Shown here piece by piece: positions 44,755-56,789 of a stretch of 64,000 nt of DNA; within the stretch, counting starts at the first letter, position 1, and each line of letters starts with the position of its first letter. The notes below the pieces were generated by a model. That model did no database searches. It was not told where the DNA came from and saw only the letters and a list, made by a program, of their open reading frames with translations. The translations under genes and the position numbers were made by a program. This stretch comes from Heterohyrax brucei (lineage: Eukaryota > Chordata > Mammalia > Hyracoidea > Procaviidae), in contig CM053152.1 in the NCBI GenBank assembly GCA_028571685.1, forward strand, positions 22,886,001 through 22,950,000, given 5' to 3'.

Positions 44755-44985
44755 TGTTTTGGGTGGAGCAAATGACTTAGGTTCAACTGCTAAACCTAAA
44801 GTTTGCTGGTTGGGACTTACTCAGAGCGCCTAGGAGGAAAGTCCTGGTGATCAACTTCCATAAAAACTACAGCGAAGAACCTTGTGGACCGGTTCTACCC
44901 CCTAACATATTCCTAAGAGAATGTGTTAGAGAGGCAGAATCAACTCAATACAAATGAGTTTGGTTTTTGGATTTTCGTTGTTGTT
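44755..44985 (+). repeat. AfroSINE, long variant, diverged
   Basis: Sense; GACTTAGGTTCAACTGCTAAAC, AAGTCCTGGTGATCAACTTCC, CAGAATCAACTCAATACAAATG; ends GGTTTTTGGATTTTCG. Confidence 0.8.
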
Positions 44986-45507
44986 GTTCTAGTGTTATGA
45001 CTGTGTCCCACATTTAAATTTCAAGTGATTTTTACCTCCAGTTAATAAATGTCTTTCTTTTCAATATTCAATCTTCCAATACTTCCCCATTAAACACACA
45101 CACACACACACACACATTTTAGGCCTATTTTTTGCCACATTCATTCCCTACAGTTTTATTTGGGTTGGTTTTGTTTTTAGCAGATAGTTCAAGGAACAGC
45201 TGGTGAACTTCAGGCAAATTTAAATAATCTCCATTAAATCAGAAGGAGCCTCTGCACTGCAGGATTCCTTTGCTTGGCAGTCTGAAAGTCATTTGCCTGA
45301 AATACTTACCACTTAATTCTGAGAAATTCTGAACATGCTGGGAATAGCTGAACTATTCAGTGCAGTGGGGAGTAAGGGGACGCAACATAGAAAAATCATG
45401 TTCCTATTCACAGACAGAACTTTTAAAACCACACAGTTATTTTTGGAAAATATAATCTTGGGGAAAATCTCTATGTTTAAGCCGTAACATACCAACTCTT
45501 TACTATC
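44986..45507. other. Mostly unique DNA with a CA microsatellite
   Basis: (CA)n at 45093-45116. No other feature recognised. Confidence 0.5.
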
Positions 45508-45630
45508 TAGGAAACCCTAGTGGTATATCAGTTAAGTACCACAGCTACAACCCAAAAAGTTTAACTCTGTCTCCTATAGATTTGCTATGAGTCAAAATTA
45601 ACTCAAATGCAGTAAGTTTATTTTTTTAAA
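45508..45630 (+). repeat. AfroSINE, internally deleted
   Basis: GGAAACCCTAGTGGTATATCAG, then straight to TGTCTCCTATAGATTTGCTATG and GTCAAAATTAACTC; the central part is missing. Confidence 0.8.
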
Positions 45631-45879
45631 TACCGTCTCACATCCACATTTTTATTATAAAAATAATAAGGGTTCATCACAGAATATGTGGAAAACACAC
45701 AAAGATCTAGCAATTAAATTTTTCTTTAAAACTTTTAATTCCAGCATCCAAAGACCATATTTGACAGCATTTCAATTCATATATTGTGTGCATGTATGTA
45801 TAAAACAACCTTACAGTCATACTACACACACTGCTTTATATTCTGATTTTTGTCATTTACTGATTTATTTTGAGGATTA

Positions 45880-46075
45880 AAACTCATTGCCACTAAGTTG
45901 ATTCCAATTAATAGGAACCCTATAAGGAAGAGTAGAATGTCCTCCACAGGGTTTCCAAGGCTGGAATCTTTATGCAGGCTGTCACATCTTTCTCCCACAG
46001 AGCTCTGGTGTATTCTAACCAGCAACCTTCAGTTTGCAACTGAGTTCTTCACCACTGTGCAACCAAGCCTTCTTA
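45880..46075 (-). repeat. AfroSINE, long variant
   Basis: Antisense; ACTCATTGCCACTAAGTTG to ACCACTGTGCAACCAAGCC, including CTTTATGCAGGCTGTCACATC. Confidence 0.88.
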
Positions 46076-46434
46076 TTTTCAGAAATGTCTCAGATTAAAA
46101 TTATCCCCATTAAAAAAAATTCATTGGCTCCTAATATCCTGTTGTATGACTACTACAATGTATAATGTTTATATAATATTCACATTAGCTGGCTTGGCAT
46201 AATGTAGTTCCTGTTAGATGTTTGGGAACTCCATTGCTACTTCCTCCTTGACAAGCCAATATAAAAAGACAGGTTTTTAAGGAAGTAGTATTATCATGAA
46301 AGAAGCTGGTATTTCCTCTTCTCAGCCTCTGATTTTCTTTCTTACTTGTCTTTGGTTTCATATTAACTTTGCTGGATGTCTTCTTTTGTTATGATAAAGA
46401 ATAGGAGTAAACAAAAAGGCCACCTACTTGAGGA
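46076..46434. other. Unique non-coding DNA, nothing recognised
   Basis: No repeat or gene recognised. Confidence 0.4.
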
Positions 46435-46439
46435 ACACT

Positions 46440-47395
46440 GACCACATGAGGGCTGCAAGGGAGGGAAGGGAGAGACAGAGGGAGGGGGAGGGTTGGTTAT
46501 AGATTAGATAGCTGATAGAAATTTGGTTGGGTGAAATCAGTGACAGCACACAGTAGAAAGAAGATCAATTTAAGTGAACTTCAACATAACCTGAAAACTC
46601 TTCCAATCTTAACCCAATATGGCAAGGATAGAGTAGCAGGGGTGGGGGCCTGGGGATCATGCTCTCAGGGGACATTGAGGCTAACTGGCATAACTAGCCT
46701 GTTGCTAAGAGAATCTTCTGCACCCCGTGTTGGTGAGTGGCACCTGGGGCCTTAAAAGCTAGCAAGCTGCTGTCTGAGGTACACCAAATGGTCCCAACTC
46801 AGCTGGAACAGATGATCACCAAGGACAACAAAGACATGAGGGAAAAAGAGCCTAGAAGATGGAAAGACCCATGTGAATGGTTGATTACAGCAACATGTGA
46901 CCAGAAGAACCAGATGGTTACTGGCCACCACCAATGACAGCCGTAATAGGGACCATAATATTGAATTATGGTAGCAACACTAGAAAAAAAAGGAGTGCAC
47001 CCTGAGAACTCCACTAAAAGACCTCAATTGATGGTCCAAAGGCCTGAGGGTTCCCCTGGGACCATGGCCCCTAGAATTGATGCTGCCCTGATCATAAATC
47101 ATTACTAAGGTCAACTCTTCAGACAGGAATGGATTGAACTCAGGGACACAGAGTAATCACATCGTGTGTGCACTTTATGGCTCTATGCATCTATAGGATG
47201 TAGTCCTACTGGCCTCTTACTAGAGGGGTGTGGAGAGGGTGGAGAAGAGGTGACAGGAGATTGTTAAGAGGATATGACATGTATAGAACAGAAAGGAAGA
47301 ATGTGCTATCACACACCAGGAGAGCACAAGGAGCTGAAAATAGGTGGACATGCAAATTTAAACTGGACTGTACACTTTCAATCAGTCACAAATGA
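46440..47395 (+). mobile_element. 5'-truncated L1 3' end
   Basis: Contains only 3' UTR, from about GGCTGCAAGGGAGGGAAGGG to TCAATCAGTCACAAATGAAAA, colinear with 18300-19210. Its A-rich end runs directly into the ORF1 region of the next L1. The small frames within it are UTR. Confidence 0.88.
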
Positions 47396-48190
47396 AAAAA
47401 AGAAAATGAAGAAACCTAAGAATTATGAGGAACTCTGTCAGAAGGAATAATCTACCAGTGACTGGACTACCAGGACAGGAACAATAACAGAAAAAACAGA
47501 GAATTGTTAAAAATTTGTAGACTGAAAACTTCTCTTACATGTTGAAAAATGAGAAGCTATCTATTCATGATGCTGATCAAACCTCATATAAAGTAGATTC
47601 CAAAAAAAAAGACTACCAAGACATAATCAAACTTGTGAAAACTAAAAATAAAGAGAGAATTTTAAAAGTAGGTAGGGATAAATGAAAAATGATCTAAAAA
47701 GGAGAGTCAGTAAAACTTAGCTCAGACTACTCAGCAGGGACTATGAAGGCAAGAAGGCAATGGGATAACATATTCAAAACCCTGAAGGAACAGAATAGCC
47801 AGGCAAGAATTATATATCTAGCAAAACCATCACACAAATAGGATGGTGAAATTAGGATATTTCCAGATAAATAGAAGTTTAGGGAAGTCACAAAAAACAA
47901 ACCAAAATTCAAGAACTAATAAAGGAAGTCCTTCAGTTATAAAAAAGTATCATCAGATGACAACCCAAGACTAGAACACGGGACAGAGAAACTGGCTACC
48001 AACCCAGATGGGTGAAACCAGAAAAATAAAGCTAAAACATGAAGATGTGGAAACAGAGATATCATTATGTAAAAGATGAAGGGACTTAAATGTAGTCAAA
48101 GAGCTTTCACACAGAAAAGAAGTCAAGGCAATGCAAAGAAGTAAAACATCAGTTTGACTTTAGAAAAATAGGGAGTAAATAGTAAGATAA
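47396..48190 (+). pseudogene. L1 ORF1 remnant
   Basis: Corresponds to ORF1 from just before the RRM onwards: a decayed LTENFSYMLKNEKLSIHDAD-like stretch, TKNKERILKVGRD-like, then SDYSAGTMKARRQWDN at 47722-47770 and QARIIYLAKPSHK further on. No frame longer than about 60 codons survives in the coding sense. Interrupted downstream by the SINE at 48226. It is identified by alignment to the ORF1 remnants at 13713-14224 and 4945-4601. Confidence 0.7.
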
Positions 48191-48225
48191 ACACAAAGTA
48201 AATGAGCAATCCTACACATCAAAAT

Positions 48226-48385
48226 GGAAACCCTGGTAGCATGGAAACCCTGGTGCTATGGTTGGTTGCTAGCGAAAAGGTTGGTAGTTCAAATACACCA
48301 GGTGCTCTTTGGAAACTGTGAGTCAGTTCTATTCTTTCCTGTAGGGTCACTGTGAGTTGGAACAATTTGATGATAACAGGATGGG
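48226..48385 (+). repeat. AfroSINE with TSD and duplicated head
   Basis: The 12-bp TSD ACACATCAAAAT is exact at 48214-48225 and 48386-48397. The SINE start is written twice (GGAAACCCTGGTAGCAT then GGAAACCCTGGTGCTATGG), a 5' duplication of about 18 bp. Confidence 0.92.
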
Positions 48386-49438
48386 ACACATCAAAATAAG
48401 AAACAAGAAAAACATAAAATCTCAGCAAATAGAAAACCAACAATGATGAAAACACATTTAAAAAATGATTCAGCACAGAAAATTAAGTGTAACAAAGAAA
48501 CTGCCAACAATGCACAAAAAAGGATAATGATAGCAGTAAACTCATATCTATCAATAATTACACTGAATGTTAATGGATTGAATTTCCCAGTAAAAAGACA
48601 CGGAGAGTAGCAAAATGTATTAAAAAAAAACAGGACCCATTTATATGTTGCCAGAGACTTAAAAACACAAACTAAAATCAAAAGATGGAAAAAAATGTAT
48701 CAACCAAACAACATTCAAAAAAGACCAGTTGTGGTAAAATTAATTTCCAATGAATTAAATAAAGTAGAATCTACCACAATGGATAAAGGAGGACATTATA
48801 TGGTTAATATTTAAACATATTAAATATTTACACACCCAGTGATAGGGCTTCTAGGTACATTATACGAACTCTGACAACCCTGAAAAGAGACACAGCTCCA
48901 CAGTGATAGTAGGAGATTTCAAAATACCACTTTCAATGACAGACAGAACACCCAGAAAGAAGCAGAATAAAGACATGGAGGACCAAAATACCACAATCAA
49001 CCAACTTGACCTCATAGACATATAAAGAACATTCCACCTAATAGCAGCCAAGTATACTTTCTTTTCCAAAAAACATAGAACATTCTCCAGAATACGCCAC
49101 ATACTAGGCCATAAATCAAGCCTTAACAAAACCCAAAGCATCAAAATATTGCAAAGCACCTTTTCAGACCACAAAGCTCGAAAAGTAGAAATCAGAAACA
49201 GAAAAAAGAAGGAAAACAAATTAAACATATGGAAGCTGAACAACACCTTCATCAAAAATTACTGGGTTATAGAAGAAATCAAAGATGGAACAAAGAAATT
49301 CACCAAATCAAATCAGAATGAAAATACATCCTACCAGAACTTTTAGGACACAGCAAAGCTGTGCTAAAAGGTCAATTTATTTTAATAAATGCACACCTCC
49401 AAAAAGAAGAAAGGGCTCAAATTAAAGCATTAACCCTA

Positions 49439-49959
49439 TGGTTTAGTGAGCTAGTGCTGCTCTAACAGAAATACCACTGAGTGGATGGCTTTAACAAAGG
49501 AAAGTTTATTCTTACAGTCCAGTAGGCTACAAGTCCAAATTCAGAATGTCTGCTCCAGGGAAAGGCTTTCCCTCTGTCAGCTCTAGAGGAAAGTCCTTGT
49601 GTTGTATCAGTCTTTGATCAGAGAACATCTAGGTGCAGGAATCTCAGGTCTGAGGGATGCGCTCTTCTCCCAGTGCTACTTTCTTGATTGTGTGAGGTTC
49701 CCAGTTCTCTGCTTACTTTCTTTTCTTTGTATCTCTTGTAGGATGAAAAGATTAAGGGTGGTGTAAGCCATACTCCAGGGAAACTCCCTTTACAGTGGAG
49801 CAAGGAAGTGATCTTATGAAGGGATTTACAGTGCTACTCTAATCCTTTAACATACAACATAGGAAAATCACAAAAGGAGGATAATCAGAAAATATTGGGA
49901 ATTATGGCCCAGCCACATGGCTACACATATTTTGGGGGGACACCATTCAATCCATGACA
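49439..49959 (-). mobile_element. Solo LTR, MaLR-like, with TSD
   Basis: Antisense; plus strand begins TGGTTTAGTGAGCTAGTGC and ends ATTCAATCCATGACA. The 5-bp TSD is CCCTA at 49434-49438 and CCTTA at 49960-49964. It sits inside L1 ORF2 (after the codons for ALTL) and so is younger than that L1. Confidence 0.93.
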
Positions 49960-51120
49960 CCTTACCACTCAAACGAGTAGAAAGAGAGCTGCAGATGAAG
50001 TTCTTGGGCACTAGAAGAGTGCAAATAATAACAAAGCACAAGTAAATGAATTAGGGAATAGAAAAATGATTGATAGAATTAACAAGATCAAAATCTGGTT
50101 TTTTGAAAAGAGCAACAAAGTCTATAAACCACTGGCCAAACTGAAAAAAGAAGAAGAGAAGAAGCAAGTAACCCCAATAAGAAATTAAATGGACAACATT
50201 ACATCATACCCAAATGAAATTTTAAAAAATCATAACAGCATAGCATGAAAATTATATTGTAACATATGTGAAAACCTAAAGAAATTGAACAAATTTCTAG
50301 AAACACGCTACCTACCTACTAACACAAACAGAGGTAGAACAACTATATAAGTCCTTAACAAAGGAACAGATTGAAAAGGTAATTTAAAAAACTCCCAACA
50401 AGAAAAAAAAGTCCTGGCACTGATGGTTTCACTGGAGAATTCTACCAAACTTTCAGGGAAGAGTTAACACCACTACTGCTAAAGATATTTCCGAGAAGAG
50501 AAGAAGATAGAATACTTCCAAGCTTATTTAATGAAGCCATCATAACCCTGATATTGAACAAGGTAAAGACAGCACAGAAAAGGAAAACTACAGACAAATA
50601 TGTCTCACGAATTTAGATGCAAACAGCCTCAACAAAATTTAAGCCAATAGAATTCAAAATGTATCAAACAACAGACAAACAAAAAAATTCACTCTATCCA
50701 AATGGGATTGATAACAGGGATGCAGGGGTAGCTCACTATTAGAAAACAATCAATGTAGTTAACCTCGTAAATAAAAGACAAGAACTACATGATTTTATTA
50801 ATTGATGGAGAAAAAGCATTTGACAAAGTCAATATTCTCAGCAAAATAAGAATATAAGGAAAATTCCTCAACATCATAAAGGGCATTTGCACAAAGCCAA
50901 CAGCCAGCATCATCTTAAATGGAGAGAGTCTAAAAGCATTTCCCTCAAGAACAAAAACCAGGCAAAAATACCCATTTTCACCACTTTTATTAAACATTGT
51001 GCAGAAGACTCTAATCAGAGCAAGAAGGCAAAAGTGCATCTAAATAGGTAAGGAAGAACTGAAAGTATCTTTATTTGCAGATGGTATGATGTCATACACA
51101 GGAAGCCCTACAGAATCTAC

Positions 51121-51140
51121 AAAAAAAAAAAAAAAAAAAA
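51121..51140 (+). repeat. Expanded A-run inside L1 ORF2
   Basis: A run of about 20 A where other L1 copies have a short one; local microsatellite growth. Confidence 0.8.
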
Positions 51141-52523
51141 CTACTGGAATTAATAGAAGAGTTCAGTAAAGTATCAAGACACAAGACAAACATAAAAAAA
51201 TCAGTTGGATTCTTCTACACCAACAAAGAGAACATCAAAGTGGAAATTACCACACTATTTACAGCAGCCCTCAAGAAGACAAACTTCTTAGGAATAAATC
51301 TGAGAGAAGTAAAAGACTATACAAAGAAAACTACAAGACACTACTGCAAGAAAGTAAAAGAGACCTATGTAGGTGGAGAAATCTACCTTGCTAATGGACA
51401 CTAGGACTTAACATTTGTGAAAATATCTAGTCTACCCAAGTGAGCTATAGGTACAAAATGAAATCCTGCTCCAAATTCCAGTGGCGTTTTTTTTATCATC
51501 AACTTCATTTGGAAAGGGAAGAACCTCTGCATAAGTAAAGCACTATTGAAGAAGTAGAACAAAGTGGGAGGCCTCACATTCCCCGGCTTTAGAGCCTATT
51601 ACATTGTCATGGTAGTCAAAACAGCCTGGTACTGGTAAAACAACAGATACATGGACCAATGGAATAAAATTGAGAATCCAGATGTAAATTCATCTACCTA
51701 TGAGCAGCTGATATTTGACAAAGGTCCAAAGTTCAAGAATTGAGGCAAAAACAGTCTCGTCAACAAATGGTGTTGGCAAAAGTGGATATCCATCTGCAAA
51801 ACAGTGAAACAAGACCCACATCTCTCACCAAGCACAAAAACTAACTCACAATGGATCAAAAACCTAAATATCAAGTCTAAAATGATAGAGATCACGGAAG
51901 AAAAAAGAGAACAATGCTGAGAGCAATAACACATGGCATAAGCAGACTACAAAATATTACTAACAATGCACAAACACCAGAAGAGAAAAATAGATAAATG
52001 GGAACTCCTAAAAATCAAACACACTCATCCAAAGACTTCATGAAAAGAGTAAAAAGAGTACCTACAGAGTGGAAAAGAATTTTTGGCTACCATAAATCCA
52101 ATTGGTGTCTAATCTCCATAATCTACAAGATACTGTAAAACTTCAACAAGAAAAGACAAACAAGGCAATTAAAAAATATCAAAAGGATATGAGCAGACAC
52201 TTCAACAAAGAAGACATCCAGGATGCTAACAGATACATGAGGAAATGCTCATGATCAATAGCCATCAGAGAAATCCAAATCAAAACTACAATGAGATACC
52301 ATCTTGCCCCAACAAGGTTGGCATTAATCCAAAACACAAAATAATAAATGTTGGAGAAGTTGTGGAGAGACTGGAACTCTCCTACACTGCTAGTGAACAT
52401 GTAAAATGTTACATCCACTTTGGAGATCTATATGGTCCTTTTAAAAAGCTAGAAATAGAAACATCATATCATCCAGCAATCCCACTTCTTGGACTATATC
52501 CTAGAGAAATAAGAGTTGTCACA

Positions 52524-52873
52524 TGATAGTCCAGAGCTGAAACTCATACTGAAGCCAACACTTCAGAAAAAAATGGGACTGGACTGTAAGACACAGAGTG
52601 GTGTAAGTGGTATGTGTACTTCCTGGCTTAAATATACATATAGAAGGCTGTCTGACTAGCTCCTTTTTAGAGGTGAGAAGAGAGACGGAGAGGAGGGGAC
52701 AGGTGTTGGTTGAACGACTACTGGAAGTACAGAGTGGAAAGTAGTGTGCTGTCGTGGGATGCAGAGAGCAGATAAAGTGGCACAGAGGCTTGTGTTTGGG
52801 GTTTTATATGGAAAATTGACTTGGGTCATAAACTTTCACTTAATCACTACAAAAAGGATAAAATAATTTTTTT
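52524..52873 (+). mobile_element. 5'-truncated L1 3' end nested in ORF2
   Basis: Begins in 3' UTR (TAGTCCAGAGCTGAAACTC, like 53847-53865) and ends TTTCACTTAATCACTAC plus an A/T-rich tail. The flanks AAATAAGAGTTGTCACA (52507-52523) and AAAAAAGAGCCAACACA (52874-52890) look like a decayed 17-bp TSD. Confidence 0.75.
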
Positions 52874-53235
52874 AAAAAAGAGCCAACACAAAAATAGACA
52901 CATGCAAACCAATGTTCATCGCAGAACTGTCCACAATAGCAAAAAGATGGAACGAACCTAGGTGCCCATCAATAGATACTGGATAAAGAAATTATGGTAT
53001 ATTCACACAATGGAATACTAACCAAATACAAAGAACAATAGTGAATTCAGAAAACACAACATGGAAGAATCTGGAAGGTATTATGCTGAGTGAAAATAGC
53101 CACAAAAGGACAAATATTGTATGAGAACACTATTAGGACTCAAGGAAGGATTTAAACACAGAAGGAAACAATCTTTGATGGTTTTGAGGGTGAGCAGTGA
53201 GGGAGATGAGTACTCACCAATCAGACAGCAAACGT

Positions 53236-53302
53236 GAAACCACCAAACCCATTGCTGACTAGTCAAGTCTGACTCATAGTGACCTTAGAGTAGACAAGTA
53301 TT
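53236..53302 (-). repeat. AfroSINE fragment
   Basis: Antisense 3' part only: ACCACCAAACCCATTGCTG, then CAAGTCTGACTCATAGTGACC. Confidence 0.8.
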
Positions 53303-54162
53303 ATTTTAGCTGATGGAAGGGACAACACACAGCAGAGGAGAAGTCATTGCAACTGGAGTACACAAAAAGCTAAGGAATTCCCTAAATTTGAGGGACAGAG
53401 AAGCAGGGACAGAGGGCTAGGGATCATGGTTTCAGGGGACATCTGGGTTAACTGGCATAATAAATTTTATTAAGAAAATGATCCGTATCCCACTTTGGTG
53501 AGTGGTATCTGGGGTCTTAAGTGCTACCAAGTGGCCATCTAAATAGCATCAATTGGTCCCAACCCACCTGAGAAAAGGAGAATCAAGAACATCAAAGATT
53601 TAAGCCAAATATTAGCCTGAAAGACACAAAGGGCCACATAAATCAGAGATTACATTAGCATGAGACTGGAAGAACTAGATGGTGCCTGGCTACCACCAAT
53701 CACTGCCCTTACAGGGAACTCAACAAAGAGTCCCTGATGGAGTGGGAGAAACGTGTGGTGCAGAACTTGAACTCTAGTGAAAAGACCAGACTTGGTCAGA
53801 CAGAATGGAGGATCCCTGGAAGACATGACTTCTGGACCCTCTGTTAGTCCAGAACTGAAACCATTCCTGAAGCCAGTTCCTGAGACAAATACTAAACTGG
53901 TCTATAGGACAGTGCTTGTGAAGAATGTGCTTTTTGTCATAAGTAGATACAGGAGTCTTAGTGGATGGACGCTGTCTGGAGGCAAGGTGACAAGGCAGAG
54001 GGGTACAGGATCGAGTTGAACAGACACAGGAAATACAGACTGGAGAGAAAGAATGTGCTGTTGTGGGTTGGGGAGAGCAACTAGGGTCACACAATGAAGT
54101 ATGTGTAAGTTTCTGTATGAGAAACTGACTTGAATTATAAAGTTTCACTTAAATCTCAAACA

Positions 54163-54336
54163 AGGAAATAAACCAAACCCAATGCCTTTGAGTCAATTTT
54201 AACTCACGGTGACCTTATAGAACAGAGCAGAATTGCATGTACCATATGGTTTCTAAGGAGCTCCTGGTGTATTTAACTGTCGACCTTTTGTTGAGCAACT
54301 GTAACTTTTAACCACTATGCCACCAGGGTTTCTCAA
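54163..54336 (-). repeat. AfroSINE copy
   Basis: Antisense; AAACCAAACCCAATGCCTTTG to CTATGCCACCAGGGTTTC. Inserted at the end of the L1. Confidence 0.9.
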
Positions 54337-55624
54337 GGGAACACAAGACAGCTAAAATTATGTCTCGTTTTAGGAACGGAGCTTGGATAGAAAAGTATTT
54401 GATAAGATTTTCTAGAACTACAAATCAGTTACTAACTGAATATAGCAATTTAAGGATTTCTTTTGAGTGTTTGCTATGAGTGTTTAACACTCCCTTGCTC
54501 AGCTGGGGCTGTTTGTGACTGGAGTATACAGAATTGTTCAGCCTACCCCTAACACAGATCAACACTGCTTAATTAAACAGCCACTTAGAGGCAAGGAGCC
54601 GAGGGAGCCTATGTTGCTGGGGAAAAAAAATTCAGAGTGACTGCGATTCAGTGAAAGGACTGGCTGCTAAATTGCATTCTAAGTCAAGGTCACGGCTCTC
54701 AGTATACACTGAAGAATGCAGGGGCCTTGTATTCAACGATTTGACACTTAATGAGTGCTCCAGGTCAAGCTGAATGTCTACACAGCAGCCATCAATTTGT
54801 TCTCAAAGAGGTACTCCAAAGGCAGCAGAGCTACTCAATTCTAAGTATTAGGCAATCAAATAGCAACCAAAAGTGTAAGTGGGAGGAGAAGGAAGATAAC
54901 ACAACATTTGACGATCCTAATCATTTAACAACAATTCATGACAAATATCGTTTCAACTTCTGGTGTATATTAGTACTTACCTTTCAAATGATAATATACT
55001 TCTCTCACCACCCCCCATCTTCAAACTATCCTTATGGTACAGCTGCAGAACAATCTCTTTAGCTTCCTTCATTACTAGGATAAGAATTGTGACTACAGTA
55101 CGTCAGCAAAAGGACATACTTTGTTCAAAAGCTGCAAAACACGCAAAGAATGGAACAGAGAGTTTGTTAAGTACTCAGGTGGACAGCTTCTCAGGGAACA
55201 TAAGGAGAGGAGACACAGAAGTGAAGACAGAAGAATGACTTAAAGAGAGGACGAGCTTTCAGAAAAGAAATAGTCAGTGGCCCAAGCCCAAGTGCCGAGG
55301 GGTCAGTGGATATAGGCACAAATAGTCCCAGTTAAGGAGAAAGTATGTATATTTGGGGACATGTCGGGGGGATGCAGCATCTGAAAGAGTGTGACTGAAT
55401 TGAGATATTATTTCCTTAGGAACCATCTGGAAATTTACACGGATACTTTTTCTTGTTGTAATCACTAATAGCAGTGCTGGTTCTCATGGAGTGGAGGGCC
55501 AGGAAGACCAAAAAACAAAAAAGATCTAACTGGTATCACTGAACAATATGTATAGAAATTACTGAATAAGAACCTGTTATGTTTCATACCCTTTCACCAA
55601 AGAAGATAATGAAGTATTATTTAG
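54337..55624. other. Unique non-coding DNA, nothing recognised
   Basis: Several frames of 60-103 codons (for example 54751-55062) overlap in different phases and show no domain. No repeat family recognised. Confidence 0.45.
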
Positions 55625-55662
55625 GCCAGCCAAGTGCTGTCGAGTCAGATCTGACTCATTGT
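55625..55662 (-). repeat. Very short SINE/RTE 3' core fragment
   Basis: AGTGCTGTCGAGTCAGATCTGACTC; the last 16 bases (55642-55657) are a perfect palindrome. Only the element's 3' end is present. Confidence 0.7.
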
Positions 55663-56789
55663 TTAGGGGAAAAATAAAAAAGCTCATGGTCTGTGAAAGC
55701 TAAATAGTAAAAGATGAATCATAGAGACTTGAGAGGAATTGTTAAGAAGTAGATCAAGAAGACTTGAAGTCAAAGAATTAGAGACTAGTCAAGATTCAAA
55801 AATCAACACAAATACTTTCTGAGATATAATAAGAACCTTGCAAGCTGCAGAAAGATGGAAGAATGTCTATCATCTGGAAAAGGCAGGGAAACACTGTTAA
55901 TAGAGAATTTTGGAGAGCAAAATGGAAAGAGGGTGAATAGTTAAAAATATCCACAAGGAGCTTATACCCACACAGGACTGTGCGAGGACAACTTAGCTCC
56001 CTGCTAGGAGACTCAACCCTTGCCTCAGGCTCTGGAAGCACTGTGTCATCATTCAGGAGACAGGAGTAAACCAGAGACTAGTAGTTCCATCAGTGATTGA
56101 GCAAGCTTGACCTCTGGATTCTTGATATGGCCTCTCTCACTGCTGATCAGATCTTAACCTGAAGGAGCTGCTAGTCTGCTTTGAGGGAACCAAGACAAGT
56201 TAAAATAATAGTTCCAAAGACGTCAAAAGACATCACAAACGAGTTGTACAGATGTCAAGTAGTATAATTAAACAAAAAATAGTAGCTGTGGCTTAAAGTA
56301 GGCAAGAAGCACTTCGTGAAAGGCCTAGAATTAGAAAGAGGAAATAAAATGAACACAGACCTCATTCTTTGAGTACTATCTTGACTTAGTTCTTCAACTG
56401 TAACCAGCTTTCCCTGCAGGTTCTGTGCTTGGACTTCTCTCTCTTCTTACTTAGCCCTGTGGCTTTTCTGGGCTCTCAGCCTTGGTGATCTATCCAGCTC
56501 TGATGCATTGTTGCTCAGTCCCTTGGGTTTCTGTGTACTCTGGTCTTGGTTCCTCACTTAGTTGTCTTGGCCAGATGCCACCAGTGCCTTGGCTTGATAC
56601 AAGGAAATGTCACTGGCCACCTCTAGGCAAGCACCCAGGCATATTCACAAGAAAGAGACTAAGCATCACCATTTTCCATAGAGAGGGAACCAGCCTCACC
56701 ATCATGCATGTTTTCATAAGATCAAATTCAAGGAAAAGAGTGTCCAAAAATCTGTCTTTTAGCAAATATATAGATATCAAAGCTTACCA
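55663..56789. other. Unique non-coding DNA, nothing recognised
   Basis: The 113-codon plus-strand frame at 56482-56823 runs into an old L1 end and has no recognised domain; it is not called. No other feature found. Confidence 0.4.

Larger units (their letters stand above)
48527..53135 (+). pseudogene. L1 ORF2 remnant, split by insertions
   Basis: Starts near an ATG at 48527 in the SYLSIITLNVNGLN context. The endonuclease part is recognisable (VGDFKIPLSM, TFSRIRHILGHKSSLNKTQSIKIL), but VGDFN has become VGDFK and the SDH-type Asp has been lost (IRHI). Before the LTR, EIRNRKKKENKLNIWKLNNTFIKNYWVIEEIKDGTKKF is readable (49149-49346). In the RT part the catalytic box reads LFADGM (about 51068-51085), so the second catalytic Asp is Gly. 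The C-terminal part includes NQNYNEIPSCPNKVGINPKH (52245-52526) and continues after the nested L1 end at 52874. Multiple stops; inactive. Confidence 0.88.
47396..54160 (+). mobile_element. L1, 5'-truncated in ORF1, with nested insertions
   Basis: Order: ORF1 remnant (47396 to about 48190), ORF2 remnant (48527 to about 53135), then 3' UTR to about 54160. Split by a SINE (48226-48385), a solo LTR (49439-49959), another L1 3' end (about 52524-52873) and a short SINE (53236-53302). More diverged than the L1s at 1-6400 or 10995-20844. Confidence 0.88.

Noticed and set aside
54751-55238. Two overlapping frames of 103 and 91 codons
   Set aside because: They overlap in different phases, with no motif or repeat and no sign of splicing.
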